From Rhodocyclaceae bacterium (GTDB taxonomy: Bacteria > Pseudomonadota > Gammaproteobacteria > Burkholderiales > Rhodocyclaceae), in NCBI GenBank assembly GCA_016791145.1, contig JAEUNJ010000217.1, forward strand, positions 62,001 through 126,000: a stretch of 64,000 nt of DNA. The letters run 5' to 3'. The notes beneath the pieces are model-generated. The model ran no database searches. It saw nothing but the letters and a program-made list of their open reading frames with translations, and was not told the DNA's origin. Positions 1 through 9,262 of this stretch are shown one piece after another. Numbering within the stretch: position 1 is the stretch's first letter; each line of letters begins with the position of its first letter. A program made the position numbers and the translations under genes.

Positions 1-432
1 GCCGCCGCCCGCCATGCCCACGCGGAACGCAAACTGGCCGAGGAGATCGACAACCGCTTCCGGCAGGGGGTGGTGATGCTCCACGCCCGCCAGTACGAAC
101 ACGCGATGACGGCCTTCCACCGGGTGTTGCAACTGTCCCCGCGGATGCCGGAGGCCCACGTGAATGCCGGCTTCGCCCTGGTCGGTCTGCAGCGGCATCG
201 CGAGGCCAGGGATTTCTTCGAGGCCGCGACGGCGCTGCGGCCGGGCCAGGTCAACGCCTATTACGGCCTGGCCGTGGCGCTGGAGGGATTGGGCGACCTG
301 GAGGCGGCTTCCGGGGCCATGCGGACCTACCTCCACCTGGCGCCCGGCGAGGACCCCTACCGGCGCAAGGCGGAGGCGGCCCTTTGGGAATGGCAGGCCC
401 GGCGCGAATCCGCCGCCGGGAAGCGGCCCTAG
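1..432 (+). CDS. TPR-repeat protein, 5' end outside window
   Basis: The reading frame is open from base 1, so the true start lies upstream and only about 143 C-terminal residues are visible. They form helical TPR-like pairs: residues such as LAEEIDNRFRQGVVMLHARQ, then AHVNAGFALVGLQRHREARD and AYYGLAVALEGLGDLEAA. No transmembrane segment or catalytic motif is visible. The gene lies 264 bp upstream of ccmF on the same strand. TPR proteins of the NrfG/CcmI kind act as apocytochrome chaperones, so a role in cytochrome c assembly is possible, but that is inferred only from position. The gene could equally be an unrelated TPR scaffold. The 433-696 gap holds no convincing gene. Confidence 0.75.
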   Translation, partial: AAARHAHAERKLAEEIDNRFRQGVVMLHARQYEHAMTAFHRVLQLSPRMPEAHVNAGFALVGLQRHREARDFFEAATALRPGQVNAYYGLAVALEGLGDLEAASGAMRTYLHLAPGEDPYRRKAEAALWEWQARRESAAGKRP

Positions 433-696
433 CGGCCTGCCGGACATGGGCCGCGGGATGCGTTGCCGTCGAACCGGATTGGATGCCAGGCGCACCGCGC
501 GGGCAACGGTTCTGCCGGGTGCGGGGCCACCGGCGCCCGGTTTGGCGGCGGCCCCCCGGGACGGGGTCGCGATGCGCCGGCGGCTGGGCGTGATCCTTGC
601 TAACGATCTCCGGGGCGCGGCCCCCCGGCCGCCCTTGCGGTCCCCCGCCACCTGTCCCCGCGCGCCATCGGGGCGCGTCCAACCGAGGTCTCCAGG

Positions 697-2658
697 ATGA
701 TTCCCGAAATCGGTCATTTCGCCCTTATCCTCGCCCTGTGCGTGGCCCTCGTCCAGGGGACGGTGGTCCTTTACGGCGGGCTCCGCCATGACGGACGCCT
801 GATGGCCATGGCGCGGCCGGCGGCCCTGGTCCAGGGCGTGCTGATGGCCACCGCCTTCGGCTGCCTGACGGCCTCCTTCGTGGGCAACGATTTCTCGGTG
901 CTCTACGTGGCCTCCCATTCCAACAGCCAGTTGCCCACCTTCTACCGGGTGGCGGCAGTGTGGGGCGGCCACGAGGGTTCGATGCTGCTGTGGGTCTTCA
1001 TCCTGTGCCTGTGGTCGGCCGGCGTGGCGCTGTTCAGCCGCCGGCTGCCCCTTTCCATGGTCGCCACGGTGCTCGGCGTCATGGGCCTGCTGAGCGTCGG
1101 CTTCATCCTCTTCCTGCTGTTCACCTCGAATCCCTTCACCCGGCTGCTGCCCGCCGCCCCCGACGGCCGCGACCTGAACCCGCTGCTCCAGGACCCCGGC
1201 ATGGCCTTCCATCCGCCGATGCTCTACATGGGCTACGTGGGGTTTTCCGTCGCCTTCGCCTTCGCCATCGCGGCCCTGGCCTCGGGCCGGCTGGATGCCG
1301 CCTGGGCGCGCTGGTCCCGTCCGTGGACCACCGTGGCCTGGGTTTTCCTGACCCTGGGCATCGCACTGGGTTCCTGGTGGGCCTACTACGAGCTGGGCTG
1401 GGGCGGCTGGTGGTTCTGGGACCCGGTGGAGAATGCCTCTTTCATGCCCTGGCTGGTCGGCACCGCCCTCATCCATTCGCTGGCGGTGACGGAGAAGCGG
1501 GGCAGCTTCAAGAACTGGACGGTGCTGCTGGCCATCCTCGCCTTCTCGCTGTCGCTGCTCGGCACCTTCCTGGTCCGTTCGGGCGTGCTCACCTCGGTCC
1601 ACGCCTTCGCCACCGATCCGAAGCGCGGCATCTTCGTGCTGGGCTTCCTGGCCCTGGTGGTGGGCGTCTCCCTGACCCTCTACGCCTGGCGCGCGCCCCG
1701 GGTCGGCCTTGGCGGCGGCTTCGAGATGCTGTCCCGGGAGACGCTGCTCCTGGTGAACAACGTGCTGCTGGTGGTGGCGGCCGGGGCGGTGCTGCTCGGC
1801 ACCCTCTACCCCCTGTTCCTGGACGCCCTCGGGCTGGGCAAGATATCCGTCGGTCCGCCCTACTTCGAGGCCGTCTTCGTGCCCCTGATGGTGCCGGTCG
1901 CCCTGCTCCTGGTGGCGGGCCCCCTGGCCCGCTGGCGGCAGGCCCGCCGGGAGGATTTCTGGCCGCGCCTGGCGCTGCCCGGCGCCGCCGCAGCCCTCCT
2001 GGCCGTGGCCCTGCCCGTGGCCCTCGGACAATGGTCGCCGCTGCTGGCCCTGGGCACCCTCCTCGCGGCCTGGACGCTGGTGGGAAGCTTCGTCCCCATC
2101 GTCCAGCGGCTGCGCGGCGGAGCGGGCCTCGGGGCCGTACCGCTGGCCCAGTGGGGCATGACGATGGCCCATGCGGGCGTCGGGGTGTTCATCCTGGGCG
2201 TCACGCTGGTGAAGGGATTCGAGGCGACGGCCGAGGTGCGCATGAAGCCGGGCGACACCGCCACCGTGGGCGGGCACAGTTTCCTCTTCCAGGGGGTGTC
2301 CGAGGCCAAGGGTCCCAACTACGTCGCCGCCCGCGCCCGGGTGGAAGTGAGCCGCGACGGCCGGGTCCTGCGGGTGCTGGAACCCGAGAAGCGCCTCTAC
2401 CAGGTGCAGCGCATGCCCATGACCGAGGCGGCCATCGACAGCGGCCTCTGGCGGGACCTTTACGTGTCGCTGGGCGAGATGGTCGACGAGGCCACGTGGA
2501 TCGTCCGTCTGCAGCACAAGCCCCTGGTCGGCTGGATCTGGTGGGGCTGCCTGCTGATGGCCGCCGGTGGCACGCTGGCCGCCAGCGACCGCCGCTACCG
2601 CCTGCGCTCCGGCGCCGGATCGCCCCTGCCCGCCGACGCCGCGGCGCGGGCCGCCTGA
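697..2658 (+). CDS. ccmF: Cytochrome c-type biogenesis haem lyase CcmF
   Basis: This is an integral membrane component of the System I haem lyase, which joins haem delivered by holo-CcmE to CxxCH apocytochromes on the periplasmic side. The 653-residue length is normal for CcmF. Many hydrophobic helices are visible. The tryptophan-rich WWD haem-handling motif is at about residues 227-253, with key segment WGGWWFWDPVENASFMPW. A conserved histidine lies in MAFHPPMLYMGY near residue 171. The start is preceded by a purine-rich stretch (gaggtctccagg). It is followed after 9 bp by ccmG, so it heads the ccmFGHI run. ccmE is not adjacent upstream, so the rest of the ccm set must lie elsewhere. Confidence 0.97.
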   Translation: MIPEIGHFALILALCVALVQGTVVLYGGLRHDGRLMAMARPAALVQGVLMATAFGCLTASFVGNDFSVLYVASHSNSQLPTFYRVAAVWGGHEGSMLLWVFILCLWSAGVALFSRRLPLSMVATVLGVMGLLSVGFILFLLFTSNPFTRLLPAAPDGRDLNPLLQDPGMAFHPPMLYMGYVGFSVAFAFAIAALASGRLDAAWARWSRPWTTVAWVFLTLGIALGSWWAYYELGWGGWWFWDPVENASFMPWLVGTALIHSLAVTEKRGSFKNWTVLLAILAFSLSLLGTFLVRSGVLTSVHAFATDPKRGIFVLGFLALVVGVSLTLYAWRAPRVGLGGGFEMLSRETLLLVNNVLLVVAAGAVLLGTLYPLFLDALGLGKISVGPPYFEAVFVPLMVPVALLLVAGPLARWRQARREDFWPRLALPGAAAALLAVALPVALGQWSPLLALGTLLAAWTLVGSFVPIVQRLRGGAGLGAVPLAQWGMTMAHAGVGVFILGVTLVKGFEATAEVRMKPGDTATVGGHSFLFQGVSEAKGPNYVAARARVEVSRDGRVLRVLEPEKRLYQVQRMPMTEAAIDSGLWRDLYVSLGEMVDEATWIVRLQHKPLVGWIWWGCLLMAAGGTLAASDRRYRLRSGAGSPLPADAAARAA

Positions 2659-2667
2659 GGGGGCACC

Positions 2668-3198
2668 ATGCGCCGCTTCCTCCTGCCCCTCGGCATCTTC
2701 GCGGTCCTCGTCGGCTTCCTCGCGGTGGGCCTGCGCCTGAACCCGCGGGAGGTGCCTTCGCCGCTGGTCGGCAAGCCCGCGCCGGCCTTTCGCCTGGCGC
2801 AATTGCACGAGCCGGACCGGACCCTGGCCCCGGAAGACCTGCGCGGCCGGGTATGGCTCCTCAACGTGTGGGCCTCCTGGTGCGTCTCCTGCCGCCAGGA
2901 GCACCCCGTCCTCCTGGACCTGGCCCGCTCCGGGGCCGCACCCATCTACGGCCTCAACTACAAGGACAACCGGCAGGCCGGCCGGGAGTGGCTGGTCCAG
3001 CATGGGGGCGATCCCTACGTGAGTTCCGCTTACGACCAGGACGGGCGGGTGGCGATCGACTACGGGGTCTATGGCGTCCCGGAGACTTTCGTGGTGGACA
3101 AGAACGGCGTCATCCGCCACAAGCACATCGGTCCCCTGACCGCCGAGGCGGTGCGCGACCGGATACTCCCCTTGCTGAAGGAACTGAACGGTGCCTAG
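2668..3198 (+). CDS. ccmG: Thiol:disulfide interchange protein CcmG/DsbE
   Basis: This is a periplasmic, membrane-anchored thioredoxin-like reductant. In System I it keeps the haem-binding cysteines of apocytochromes, and CcmH, reduced. The 176-residue protein has one N-terminal membrane anchor (about residues 4-22) and a redox motif WCVSC with cysteines at residues 72 and 75. The downstream fold features GVPETFVVDKNG include the expected cis-proline region. The gene lies 9 bp after ccmF and its end overlaps the ccmH start by 8 bp, which suggests translational coupling. The central pair V-S differs from the P-T/P-P pairs common in DsbE but fits the family's weakly oxidising, specialised role. 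Confidence 0.95.
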   Translation: MRRFLLPLGIFAVLVGFLAVGLRLNPREVPSPLVGKPAPAFRLAQLHEPDRTLAPEDLRGRVWLLNVWASWCVSCRQEHPVLLDLARSGAAPIYGLNYKDNRQAGREWLVQHGGDPYVSSAYDQDGRVAIDYGVYGVPETFVVDKNGVIRHKHIGPLTAEAVRDRILPLLKELNGA

Positions 3199-3703
3199 AC
3201 CCCTTGCCGCCACCCTTCGCGCGGCCGCCCTCGCGGCGGCGGCGCTGACCGCGTTCCTCCTCGCCCCGGCGATCCGCGCTGCGGAAGCGGTGCCGGCGGC
3301 CGCGGATCCGGCCCTCGAGGCCCGCGTCATGCGGGTCGCCGAGGAACTGCGCTGCCTCGTCTGCCAGAACCAGAACATCGCCGACTCGAACGCCGACCTG
3401 GCGCGGGACCTGAAGAACCAGGTCCGGGAAATGCTCGGCCGCGGCATGACCGAGCGCCAGGTGATCGACTTCATGGTCCAGCGGTATGGCGATTTCGTGC
3501 TCTACCGCCCGCCGGTCAAGGAGACGACCTGGCTGCTCTGGTTCGGGCCCTTCCTCCTGTTCGCCGGGGGCCTGCTGGTGCTGTTCCGCAAGTTGCGCGC
3601 CCGCCAGCGGGCCCTGGCGACGCCCCTGAGCGCGCCGGAGCGCCTGGCGGCCTCCTCCCTGCTCGCCCCCGCGGGTTCCGAGGACGGCGGAGCCCGGCCA
3701 TGA
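3191..3703 (+). CDS. ccmH: Cytochrome c-type biogenesis protein CcmH
   Basis: This is a periplasmic thiol oxidoreductase partner of the CcmF haem lyase. It has an N-terminal signal/anchor (about residues 8-30), the family signature LRCLVCQNQ with cysteines at residues 55 and 58, the conserved RYGDFVLYRPP region, and a second hydrophobic segment (WLLWFGPFLLFAGGLLVLF) towards the C terminus. Its 170 residues correspond to the short CcmH form, with the TPR part encoded separately by ccmI. The start overlaps ccmG by 8 bp and the end overlaps ccmI in an ATGA arrangement, so the three genes are almost certainly co-translated. Confidence 0.95.
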   Translation: MPRPLAATLRAAALAAAALTAFLLAPAIRAAEAVPAAADPALEARVMRVAEELRCLVCQNQNIADSNADLARDLKNQVREMLGRGMTERQVIDFMVQRYGDFVLYRPPVKETTWLLWFGPFLLFAGGLLVLFRKLRARQRALATPLSAPERLAASSLLAPAGSEDGGARP

Positions 3704-4935
3704 GCGGCACCGGTCTGTTCGTCCTCCTGTCGGCCGCGCTCACCGGCCTGGCGCTGGTCTTCCTGCTGCCGCCCCTGCTGGGGCGCGGCTTCCGGCGCGG
3801 CAACCGGGCCCCGGGGTCACCCGACCTCAGCCTGGCCGTGCTGCGCGACCAGTTCGCGGAACTGGAGCGCGAGCACCATGCCGGCCGCATCAACGACGCC
3901 GCCTTCGAGGCCGAGCGCGCGGAACTGGAGCGGCGCGCGCTGGAGGACGGATCGCTGCGCATCCGCTCGACGATCGACTCCCGGCGACCGTGGCTCGTGG
4001 GTGCCGTCGCCCTGGCGGTGCCGGGCATCGCCGCCGCCCTCTACCTGCACCTGGGCACCCCGGCGGCCATGGCCCCCCAGGACGCCGGCGGCAGCCACGC
4101 CCTGTCGGCGCAGCAGATCCAGTCCATGGTCCTCAAGCTGGCCGAGCGCCTGCAGGACAACCCCCAGGACGGCGAGGGCTGGCTGATGCTGGCCCGCTCC
4201 TACGCGGTGCTGGGCCGCTACGCCGAATCCGCCGCGGCCTACGGGCGGGCCATGTCCATCCTGCCGCCCGACGCGGTGCACCTGGCCGACTACGCGGACA
4301 CCCTGGCGATGGCCCAGGGTCGCCGCCTGGCCGGTGACCCGGAGCGGGTCATCCAGCGCGCCCTCGCCGCCGATCCGAGGAACGTGAAGGCCCTCGCCCT
4401 GTCCGGAACCGCCGCCTTCGAGCGCCGGGACTATGCCCGCGCCATCGGCGAGTGGGAGAAGATCCTGGCCCTGGTGCCGGCCGATTCGAAGGTGGCCGCG
4501 GGCATCGCCAACAGCATCGCCGATGCCCGGTCCCGGCTGGGACCGGCGGGCGACGGCGCCGGCGGAATCCCCGCCCAGGCCGCCGGCCCGGCCCCCGCGG
4601 TGACGGTGCGGGTCGCCCTGGACCCCGCCCTGGAGGGCCAGGTTCGCCCCGACGACACCCTGTTCGTGTTCGCCCGCGCCGCCGAGGGCCCGCGCATGCC
4701 GGTGGCCATGGTCCGCCGCAAGGCCTCGGAACTGCCGCTGCGCCTGGCACTGGACGACAGCATGGGGGTCGGGCCGGGCCCGCGGCTGTCGGCCGCCGGG
4801 ACCGTCGTGGTCGGCGCACGGGTCTCCCGTTCCGGCGACGCGCTGCCGAAATCGGGAGACCTGGAGGGCTATGCCCAACCCATGCGCGTGGGCGCGGGCG
4901 AGGCCGCCGTCTCGATCACGAGTCGGGTTCCATAG
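3700..4935 (+). CDS. ccmI: Cytochrome c biogenesis TPR protein CcmI
   Basis: This is the apocytochrome chaperone subunit of the System I haem-ligation complex; it holds the C-terminal helix of apocytochromes. The 411-residue protein has two N-terminal membrane helices (about residues 5-24 and 93-115) flanking a cytoplasmic stretch with a coiled region. TPR repeats follow from about residue 145 (DGEGWLMLARSYAVLGRYAE and similar units). The C-terminal CcmI-like beta domain contains VRVALDPALEGQVRPDDTLF and a late VVGARVSRSG segment. The start overlaps the ccmH stop by 4 bp. It is the last gene of the ccm run; a 101-bp gap precedes the next gene. Confidence 0.94.
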   Translation: MSGTGLFVLLSAALTGLALVFLLPPLLGRGFRRGNRAPGSPDLSLAVLRDQFAELEREHHAGRINDAAFEAERAELERRALEDGSLRIRSTIDSRRPWLVGAVALAVPGIAAALYLHLGTPAAMAPQDAGGSHALSAQQIQSMVLKLAERLQDNPQDGEGWLMLARSYAVLGRYAESAAAYGRAMSILPPDAVHLADYADTLAMAQGRRLAGDPERVIQRALAADPRNVKALALSGTAAFERRDYARAIGEWEKILALVPADSKVAAGIANSIADARSRLGPAGDGAGGIPAQAAGPAPAVTVRVALDPALEGQVRPDDTLFVFARAAEGPRMPVAMVRRKASELPLRLALDDSMGVGPGPRLSAAGTVVVGARVSRSGDALPKSGDLEGYAQPMRVGAGEAAVSITSRVP

Positions 4936-5036
4936 GCGCCGGGAATCGTGGCAATCTTCCGTTCCGGCGGGATCGGCCCAAGGCGCAGTCCCACTTTCGG
5001 GAAACCGTCCCGTTCGTGGGGATGGAGGGACAAGAC

Positions 5037-5609
5037 ATGAGAAACGGGAAGGCATGGCTGATCGTCGGCGCGCTCCTGTGCATGGGAATGACCCAGGCGG
5101 AGGACGAGTTCCGGCGACTCACCGACGAGGGCCGGCGCATGTCCGGCAAGATCATCGAGCAGATCCGTGGCGAACTGCTGAAGGAATTGGAGCGCACGGG
5201 CCCCCTGCGGGCCATCATCGTCTGCAAGTACAGCGCCCCGGAGATCACTTCCGCCTTGTCGCGGCAGCACGGCATGCGGATCACGCGGGTATCGCTGCGG
5301 CCGCGCAACCGGGCCACCGGCGAGGCGGATGCCTGGGAACAGCAGGTCCTTCTCGATTTCGAGAAACGGCAGGCCAGGGGTGAGAAAACCGAGAACCTGG
5401 AGCATGCGGAGATCGTCCAGGAACCCGCCGGCCGCTTCTTCCGCTACATGAAGGCCCTGCCCACGGCCCCGGTGTGCGCCACCTGCCATGGCCAGAACCT
5501 CTCCGAAGGCGTGAAGGCGCAACTGGCCACCGAGTATCCCGGCGACCGGGCGGCGGATTATCCGGTGGGCTCCGTCCGCGGCGCCGTGTCGATCAAGAAG
5601 GGGCTTTGA
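5037..5609 (+). CDS. Tll0287-like (DUF3365) c-type haem protein
   Basis: This is a predicted exported haem protein of 190 residues. The ATG at 5037 was chosen because a strong Shine-Dalgarno (ggaggga) lies 7 bp upstream and the product then begins with a signal peptide (to about residue 21). One CATCH haem-attachment motif lies at residues 147-151. A conserved cysteine region IVCKYSAPEI near residue 63 and the late YPVGSVRGAVSI segment match the Tll0287-like domain, which often serves as a periplasmic haem sensor domain fused to kinases. Here it stands alone just upstream of a histidine kinase locus. Redox or gas sensing is an inference; the haem motif is direct. Confidence 0.82.
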   Translation: MRNGKAWLIVGALLCMGMTQAEDEFRRLTDEGRRMSGKIIEQIRGELLKELERTGPLRAIIVCKYSAPEITSALSRQHGMRITRVSLRPRNRATGEADAWEQQVLLDFEKRQARGEKTENLEHAEIVQEPAGRFFRYMKALPTAPVCATCHGQNLSEGVKAQLATEYPGDRAADYPVGSVRGAVSIKKGL

Positions 5610-5668
5610 GGGCCTGACGGGCGCAAGCCCGCCCGGCTCAGGGCGGCGCCCGTGACGGCCCGATCCCG

Positions 5669-6199
5669 CTAGCGGGGATTCTTCTCCAGCCCGGCCAGGG
5701 CCCGCCGCGCCTCCAGGTGTCCCTGGTCCGAGGCCTTGCGGAACCAGCGCGCCGCCTCCGGGCGGCTTTCCAGGACGCCCTTCCCGGCCAGGAACAGCAG
5801 GCCCAGGTGGTACTGGGCCTCCGAATGGCCGGCGCTGGCGGCCTGGAAATACCAGGTTGCCGCCTCCCGATCCGGATCGGTGACCGATTTCGCCGCCTGG
5901 ATTCCGAACAGGAAGGCACTGGCGATCTGGAACATGGCCTCGGAACTGCCCTGGGCCGCCGCCTTCTTCCACCAGAAGACGGCCATCTTCTCGTCCTCGG
6001 GGACACCCTGGCCATGGAAGTAGAGGTTGCCGAGGCGGTACTGGGCCAGGGCATTGCCGCCGTTCGCCAGGGGGAGCAGCATCTGGACCGCCTGGCCGTG
6101 GCGACCGGCCTCCAGGCTGCGCAAGGCATCTTCCAGGGGCTCGGCGGCCACGGCACCGGCGGCGAGGGCGGCAAGCAGAACGGTCAGCGGCTTCAACAT
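5669..6199 (-). CDS. Exported Sel1-repeat protein
   Basis: This is a predicted periplasmic helical-repeat protein of 176 residues. The start at 6199 was preferred over an upstream in-frame ATG at 6409 because it gives a compact signal peptide (MLKPLTVLLAALAAGAVAA) directly followed by the mature repeats. At least three SEL1-like units are visible, for example ALAQYRLGNLYFHGQGV, EAMFQIASAFLFGIQAA and EAQYHLGLLFLAGKGV. Sel1 proteins act as scaffolds for protein-protein contacts. The gene is divergent from the kinase gene at 6333 across a 133-bp intergenic region, and a second Sel1 gene lies inside the neighbouring operon. The partner is unknown. Confidence 0.85.
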   Translation of the reverse strand: MLKPLTVLLAALAAGAVAAEPLEDALRSLEAGRHGQAVQMLLPLANGGNALAQYRLGNLYFHGQGVPEDEKMAVFWWKKAAAQGSSEAMFQIASAFLFGIQAAKSVTDPDREAATWYFQAASAGHSEAQYHLGLLFLAGKGVLESRPEAARWFRKASDQGHLEARRALAGLEKNPR

Positions 6200-6332
6200 G
6201 GACTTCCCGGATCTGGGGTCGCCGGTTCCTGCGCCGGCGGCCCGGTTGGTGAGTCGTACCCGGAGGAAGACACGTCGCTCCGGATGGATTATTCGGCGCC
6301 CCTGCTCCGTTTCTTGCTTTGGTGGAGGAGCC

Positions 6333-7871
6333 ATGGACGCAGACGCCATTTCCAAGCAAAAACCGGCCCATATCCCGCAGGGCCAACCCAGGGCATCCCT
6401 GAACCGCAAGGGAATGAGCGTGGTCGTCGGGCTCCTGGCCTATTTCCTGCTGGTGACGGCCGTCATCACCCACGAGCGCAACACCCTGCTCCGGTCGGTC
6501 CAGGAACTGGAAGTCGTCCATGAGCAGGAGGAGCGCCAGGTCAGCCTGAACATGACGGTCGCCCACGCCATCCTGACGGTCAACGAAAACTACTTCGCCC
6601 CGGACCTGGAAAGTTCCACCCAGGTGCTGGTCCTGGAGATCGAGGCCGTCCTGTCGAGCCTGCGCAAGCTGGTGACGGCCTATCCGATCCTCGCCGACGA
6701 CATCTCGACCCTGGAGGAGAGCAACCGGCAGCTCCTCGGCGAACCGACCCGGGGAACGGTGGCCGAGATCCGCTCCGCTTTCCACCGCCTGGTCATAGAC
6801 CTGGACGCGGTGACCAGCGACATCGGCAACCGGAAGCAGATCGTCCTCGACACCTACCGCAACACCTACAACCGCGTGACCCTGGAGTGGCTGCTGTTCA
6901 TGGTGGCCGGCATCGGCCTGTTCGGGGGCCTGGGGTTGATGTTCTTCCGGCGCCTGGCGCGGGACATCGAAATGGTCCGGGCGCGGGCCATGGACATCGT
7001 GCGCGGATTCCGCGGCCGGCCCCTCGAGGTCACGCGGCAGGACGAGATGGGAGGCCTGATGGCGGCGGTGAACACCATGCAGGATGAACTGCGGGAGCGG
7101 GAGACCCGGATCGAACTGCACCGCCAGCAGCAGTTCCACCAGGAAAAGATGGCCGCGGTCGGATCCCTGGCGGCCGCGGTCGCCCACGAGATCAACAACC
7201 CGATGTCCGCCATCGTCGGCGTGGCCGAGGCCATCGCCGACCAGCGGGAGGTCCGGGCCTGCGCCCAAACGGGTTCCGCCTGCCAGCCGGCCCTGATCCT
7301 GGACCAGGCCCGGCGGGTCATGCAGATCACCCGCCAGATCAGCGAATTCTCCGTCCCGCGCTCCCCGGAGCCGGAGTTGCTCGACCTCAATGGCCTGGCC
7401 CGCAGCACCTGCGGCTTCGTCAGCTTCGACCGCCGGTTCCGCGGCATCGAGCTGGAGCAGGACCTGGATCCGGGCCTGCCCGCCGTGTGCGCGGTCGCCG
7501 ACCACCTGGTCCAGGTGCTGATGAACCTGCTGATCAACGCCGCCGACGCGCTGGCGGACAGGAAGGTGGGCACCTCGCGCATCCAGGTGCGCACGTCCCG
7601 GAGCCCCACCGGGATCCGGCTCGAGGTGACCGACAATGCCGATGGGATCGCGCCCGACGTGCTGCCGCGCGTGTTCGAGGAGAACTTCACGACCAAGGCA
7701 CCCGGCCGCGGTTCCGGCCTGGGCCTGTCCCTTTGCCGGCGCCTGATCGAGGGCGCGGGCGGCAGCATCGGCATCGAATCCAGCCTGGGCCACGGCACCT
7801 GCGTCACCGTGCTGCTGCCCCTGGAACCGACGGACCGCAACGGAAGGACTGGGAAGGCATGCACGTTCTGA
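6333..7871 (+). CDS. Membrane sensor histidine kinase (NtrB/AtoS-like)
   Basis: This is a two-component sensor kinase of 512 residues. The ATG at 6333 follows an excellent ribosome site (ggtggagg). There are two membrane helices (about residues 28-46 and 184-206) bracketing a periplasmic, helix-rich sensor of about 135 residues, then a HAMP-like linker and the H-box with phospho-acceptor His285 in VAHEINNPMSAI. The N-box asparagines are near 398-402 (LMNLLINAADAL), followed by G1 DNADGIA and G2 GRGSGLGLSLC. The stop overlaps the regulator gene by 13 bp, so the pair is coupled. The sensor domain matches no family I recognise; two cysteines (310, 317) sit in the catalytic linker. The ligand is unknown. 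Confidence 0.92.
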   Translation: MDADAISKQKPAHIPQGQPRASLNRKGMSVVVGLLAYFLLVTAVITHERNTLLRSVQELEVVHEQEERQVSLNMTVAHAILTVNENYFAPDLESSTQVLVLEIEAVLSSLRKLVTAYPILADDISTLEESNRQLLGEPTRGTVAEIRSAFHRLVIDLDAVTSDIGNRKQIVLDTYRNTYNRVTLEWLLFMVAGIGLFGGLGLMFFRRLARDIEMVRARAMDIVRGFRGRPLEVTRQDEMGGLMAAVNTMQDELRERETRIELHRQQQFHQEKMAAVGSLAAAVAHEINNPMSAIVGVAEAIADQREVRACAQTGSACQPALILDQARRVMQITRQISEFSVPRSPEPELLDLNGLARSTCGFVSFDRRFRGIELEQDLDPGLPAVCAVADHLVQVLMNLLINAADALADRKVGTSRIQVRTSRSPTGIRLEVTDNADGIAPDVLPRVFEENFTTKAPGRGSGLGLSLCRRLIEGAGGSIGIESSLGHGTCVTVLLPLEPTDRNGRTGKACTF

Positions 7872-9235
7872 TCATCGACGACGAGGCCGCCGTCCGCCAG
7901 ATCCTGGCCTCGGCGGTCACCCGCGCCGGATACTCGGCCGACACGGCCGAGAATGCCCGGGAAGGCGCGGCCAAGCTGGTCCGGGGCGACGTGGACGTGG
8001 CCCTGTGCGACATCCGCATGCCGGACGGCGACGGCGTCGAGCTGGTCCGCAGCTTCCGGGGTTCCGGCATCGACACCCAGTTCATCATGGTCACCGCCTT
8101 CGCGTCGGTGGAGACCGCGGTGGAGGCCCTGCGCGCGGGGGCCACCGATTACATCATCAAACCCGTGCGCCAGGAGGAACTGGCCCACCGCCTGGCCCAG
8201 ATGGACGCCCTGCGCGGCCTGAAGGCGGAGAACCGGGCCCTGCGCCGGCTGGTGAACGGCGAGGGCGACCGGGGCCGGTTCCAGTTCTCCAGCGAGAAGA
8301 TGGCCGTCGTGGAGCGCCTGGCCGCGAAGGTCGCCGTCACGGACAGCACCGTCCTGGTGACGGGCGAGAGCGGCACCGGCAAGGGGGTCATCGCCCGCGC
8401 CATCCACGAGCAGAGCCGGCGGGCCGACTTCCCCTTCATCCCGGTCAATTGCGGCGCCATCCCCGAGAACCTGCTGGAGAGCGAGTTCTTCGGCCACACG
8501 AAGGGCGCGTTCTCGGGCGCCGACCGGGCCCGCAAGGGCCTCTTCGCCCAGGCGGACCGTGGCACCCTGTTCCTCGACGAGATCGGGGAGTTGCCGCTGC
8601 ACATGCAGACGAAGCTGCTGCACGTGATCGAGGACAAGGAGGTGCGGCCCATCGGCGGCGAACAGGCGCGCAAGGTCGATACCCGCATCGTCGCCGCCAC
8701 CAATCGCGATCTGGGGGAGATGGTGAAGCAGGGCCGGTTCCGGGAGGACCTGTACTTCCGGCTCTCCCAGTTCCTGATCCACATCCCTCCGTTGCGCGAA
8801 CGCCGGGAGGACATCCCCCGGCTGATCCGCTACGTGATGCAGAACATCGCCAGCAACAACCAGCGCACCCTGGAACTGGACCCGGTGGCCGAGGAGATCA
8901 TGGTCGATTACGCCTGGCCGGGGAACGTCCGCGAACTGGAGAACGTGGTCAATCGCGCCTACATCCTCGCCGACGGCGGCTGCATCACGGTGGCCGACCT
9001 GCCGCCGGACATCGCCCGCAGCATCCCGGCCGCCCAGTCCGTCACCGTCCTGGCGCCGGGGTCCGGGCACCTGCGCGACCAGTTGCGGCGCGTCGAGGCG
9101 GACATCATCTTCCGCATGCTCGACGAGTGCGCCGGCGACCGGCGCGGCGCCGCCCAGAAGCTCGGCATCGGCCTGTCCAGCCTCTACCGGAAGCTGGAGG
9201 AGTTCGCCTTCGCCGGCATTTCCCAGCAACGCTGA
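7859..9235 (+). CDS. NtrC-family sigma-54-dependent response regulator
   Basis: This is the cognate regulator of the preceding kinase, 458 residues. The receiver domain has phospho-acceptor Asp51 in CDIRMPDGDG and Lys101. The AAA+ domain has Walker A GESGTGKG (169-176), the sigma-54 contact loop GAFSGA (216-221, a conservative T-to-S variant of GAFTGA), Walker B GTLFLDEIGEL (from 235) and an arginine finger region. A Fis-type helix-turn-helix lies at the C terminus (GAAQKLGIGLSSLYRKL). It should activate sigma-54 promoters; a good candidate site lies at 13210-13225. The start overlaps the kinase stop. A 27-bp gap leads to the Sel1 gene at 9263. Confidence 0.94.
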   Translation: MHVLIIDDEAAVRQILASAVTRAGYSADTAENAREGAAKLVRGDVDVALCDIRMPDGDGVELVRSFRGSGIDTQFIMVTAFASVETAVEALRAGATDYIIKPVRQEELAHRLAQMDALRGLKAENRALRRLVNGEGDRGRFQFSSEKMAVVERLAAKVAVTDSTVLVTGESGTGKGVIARAIHEQSRRADFPFIPVNCGAIPENLLESEFFGHTKGAFSGADRARKGLFAQADRGTLFLDEIGELPLHMQTKLLHVIEDKEVRPIGGEQARKVDTRIVAATNRDLGEMVKQGRFREDLYFRLSQFLIHIPPLRERREDIPRLIRYVMQNIASNNQRTLELDPVAEEIMVDYAWPGNVRELENVVNRAYILADGGCITVADLPPDIARSIPAAQSVTVLAPGSGHLRDQLRRVEADIIFRMLDECAGDRRGAAQKLGIGLSSLYRKLEEFAFAGISQQR

Positions 9236-9262
9236 CCACCCGACCCGCGACAAGGAAGATCC

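Noticed and set aside
5618-5631. CGGGC-GCAA-GCCCG hairpin after the haem-protein gene
   Set aside because: The 5-bp stem has no following T-run and lies in GC-rich sequence; such stems are expected by chance.
4869-7793. 974-residue minus-strand open frame across ccmI, the haem protein and the first kinase
   Set aside because: It lies opposite well-supported genes, has low-complexity Gly/Arg/His/Asp composition and no domain; it is a by-product of high G+C.
9215-9227. Sigma-54-like GG...GC before the second Sel1 gene
   Set aside because: The spacing is GG-N9-GC, one base short of the required N10, and it lies inside the end of the regulator gene.
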